DNA from: an uncultured Opitutia bacterium
Lineage (GTDB): Bacteria; Verrucomicrobiota; Verrucomicrobiia; Opitutales; JABJCN01
Length of the DNA: 14,624 nt
Assembly (NCBI GenBank): GCA_913046175.1
Contig: CAJWSN010000014.1
Location: 1 to 14,624 of the forward strand
Reading direction: 5' to 3'
The translations under genes and the position numbers were made by a program. Positions 14,558 through 14,624 of the stretch are shown here, piece after piece (the stretch's first letter is position 1; each line of letters opens with the position of its first letter). The notes beneath the pieces were generated by a model. That model saw only the letters and a program-made list of their open reading frames with translations, ran no database searches and was not told the DNA's origin.

Positions 14558-14624
14558 ACAGCGGTGGGAAAAGGGAGGAAAAAAGCTAGGATTCGGATTG
14601 ATAATTTTATCGGATTAGCACTTT

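Overview
The window looks like a chromosomal, housekeeping-type contig from a Gram-negative bacterium of the Verrucomicrobiota/Planctomycetota sphere. The best guess is Opitutae-like Verrucomicrobiota, but this rests on the look of the proteins, not on a search. The reasons are: a GyrB with a long lineage-specific insert before its C-terminal tail; a second type IIA topoisomerase whose subunits have the short, insert-free form typical of Bacteroidota ParE/ParC; a HupE-like membrane protein fused to a large periplasmic domain; and weak or absent Shine-Dalgarno (SD) sequences before most starts. No phage, insertion sequence, CRISPR or toxin-antitoxin genes were seen. The left edge cuts gyrB and the right edge falls near a broken histidine kinase gene.

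Left part (1-9580): topoisomerase cluster. The 3' end of gyrB is followed by a complete gyrA with long acidic extensions at both ends. A convergent DEDDh 3'-5' exonuclease gene comes next. Divergent from it runs a probable operon: a HisN-type inositol-monophosphatase-family phosphatase, parE and parC. Gyrase (introduces negative supercoils) and the second enzyme (probably topoisomerase IV, decatenation) thus lie about 1.6 kb apart. Their A subunits carry opposite C-terminal tails: acidic in GyrA, strongly Lys/Pro-rich in ParC. The ParC tail is interrupted at DNA level by a run of ten A residues, a possible slippage site.

Middle (9581-11775): a HupE/UreJ-like membrane protein with an N-terminal periplasmic domain on the + strand. 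It converges with a left-handed beta-helix acyltransferase-like protein on the - strand, which lies directly downstream of a tRNA-Gly(GCC) gene.

Right part (11776-14624), all on the - strand: a signalling operon in the order histidine kinase ATPase domain (5' part missing or disrupted), NtrC-type sigma-54 response regulator, PstS-like exported solute-binding protein. The last two overlap by four bases (ATGA), implying coupled translation. Together they suggest a two-component system co-expressed with a periplasmic anion-binding protein.

I do not see a clearly new multi-gene system. The observations most worth testing are the charged tails of the two topoisomerases with the A10 tract, the kinase disruption, and the unusual HK-RR-binding-protein operon.
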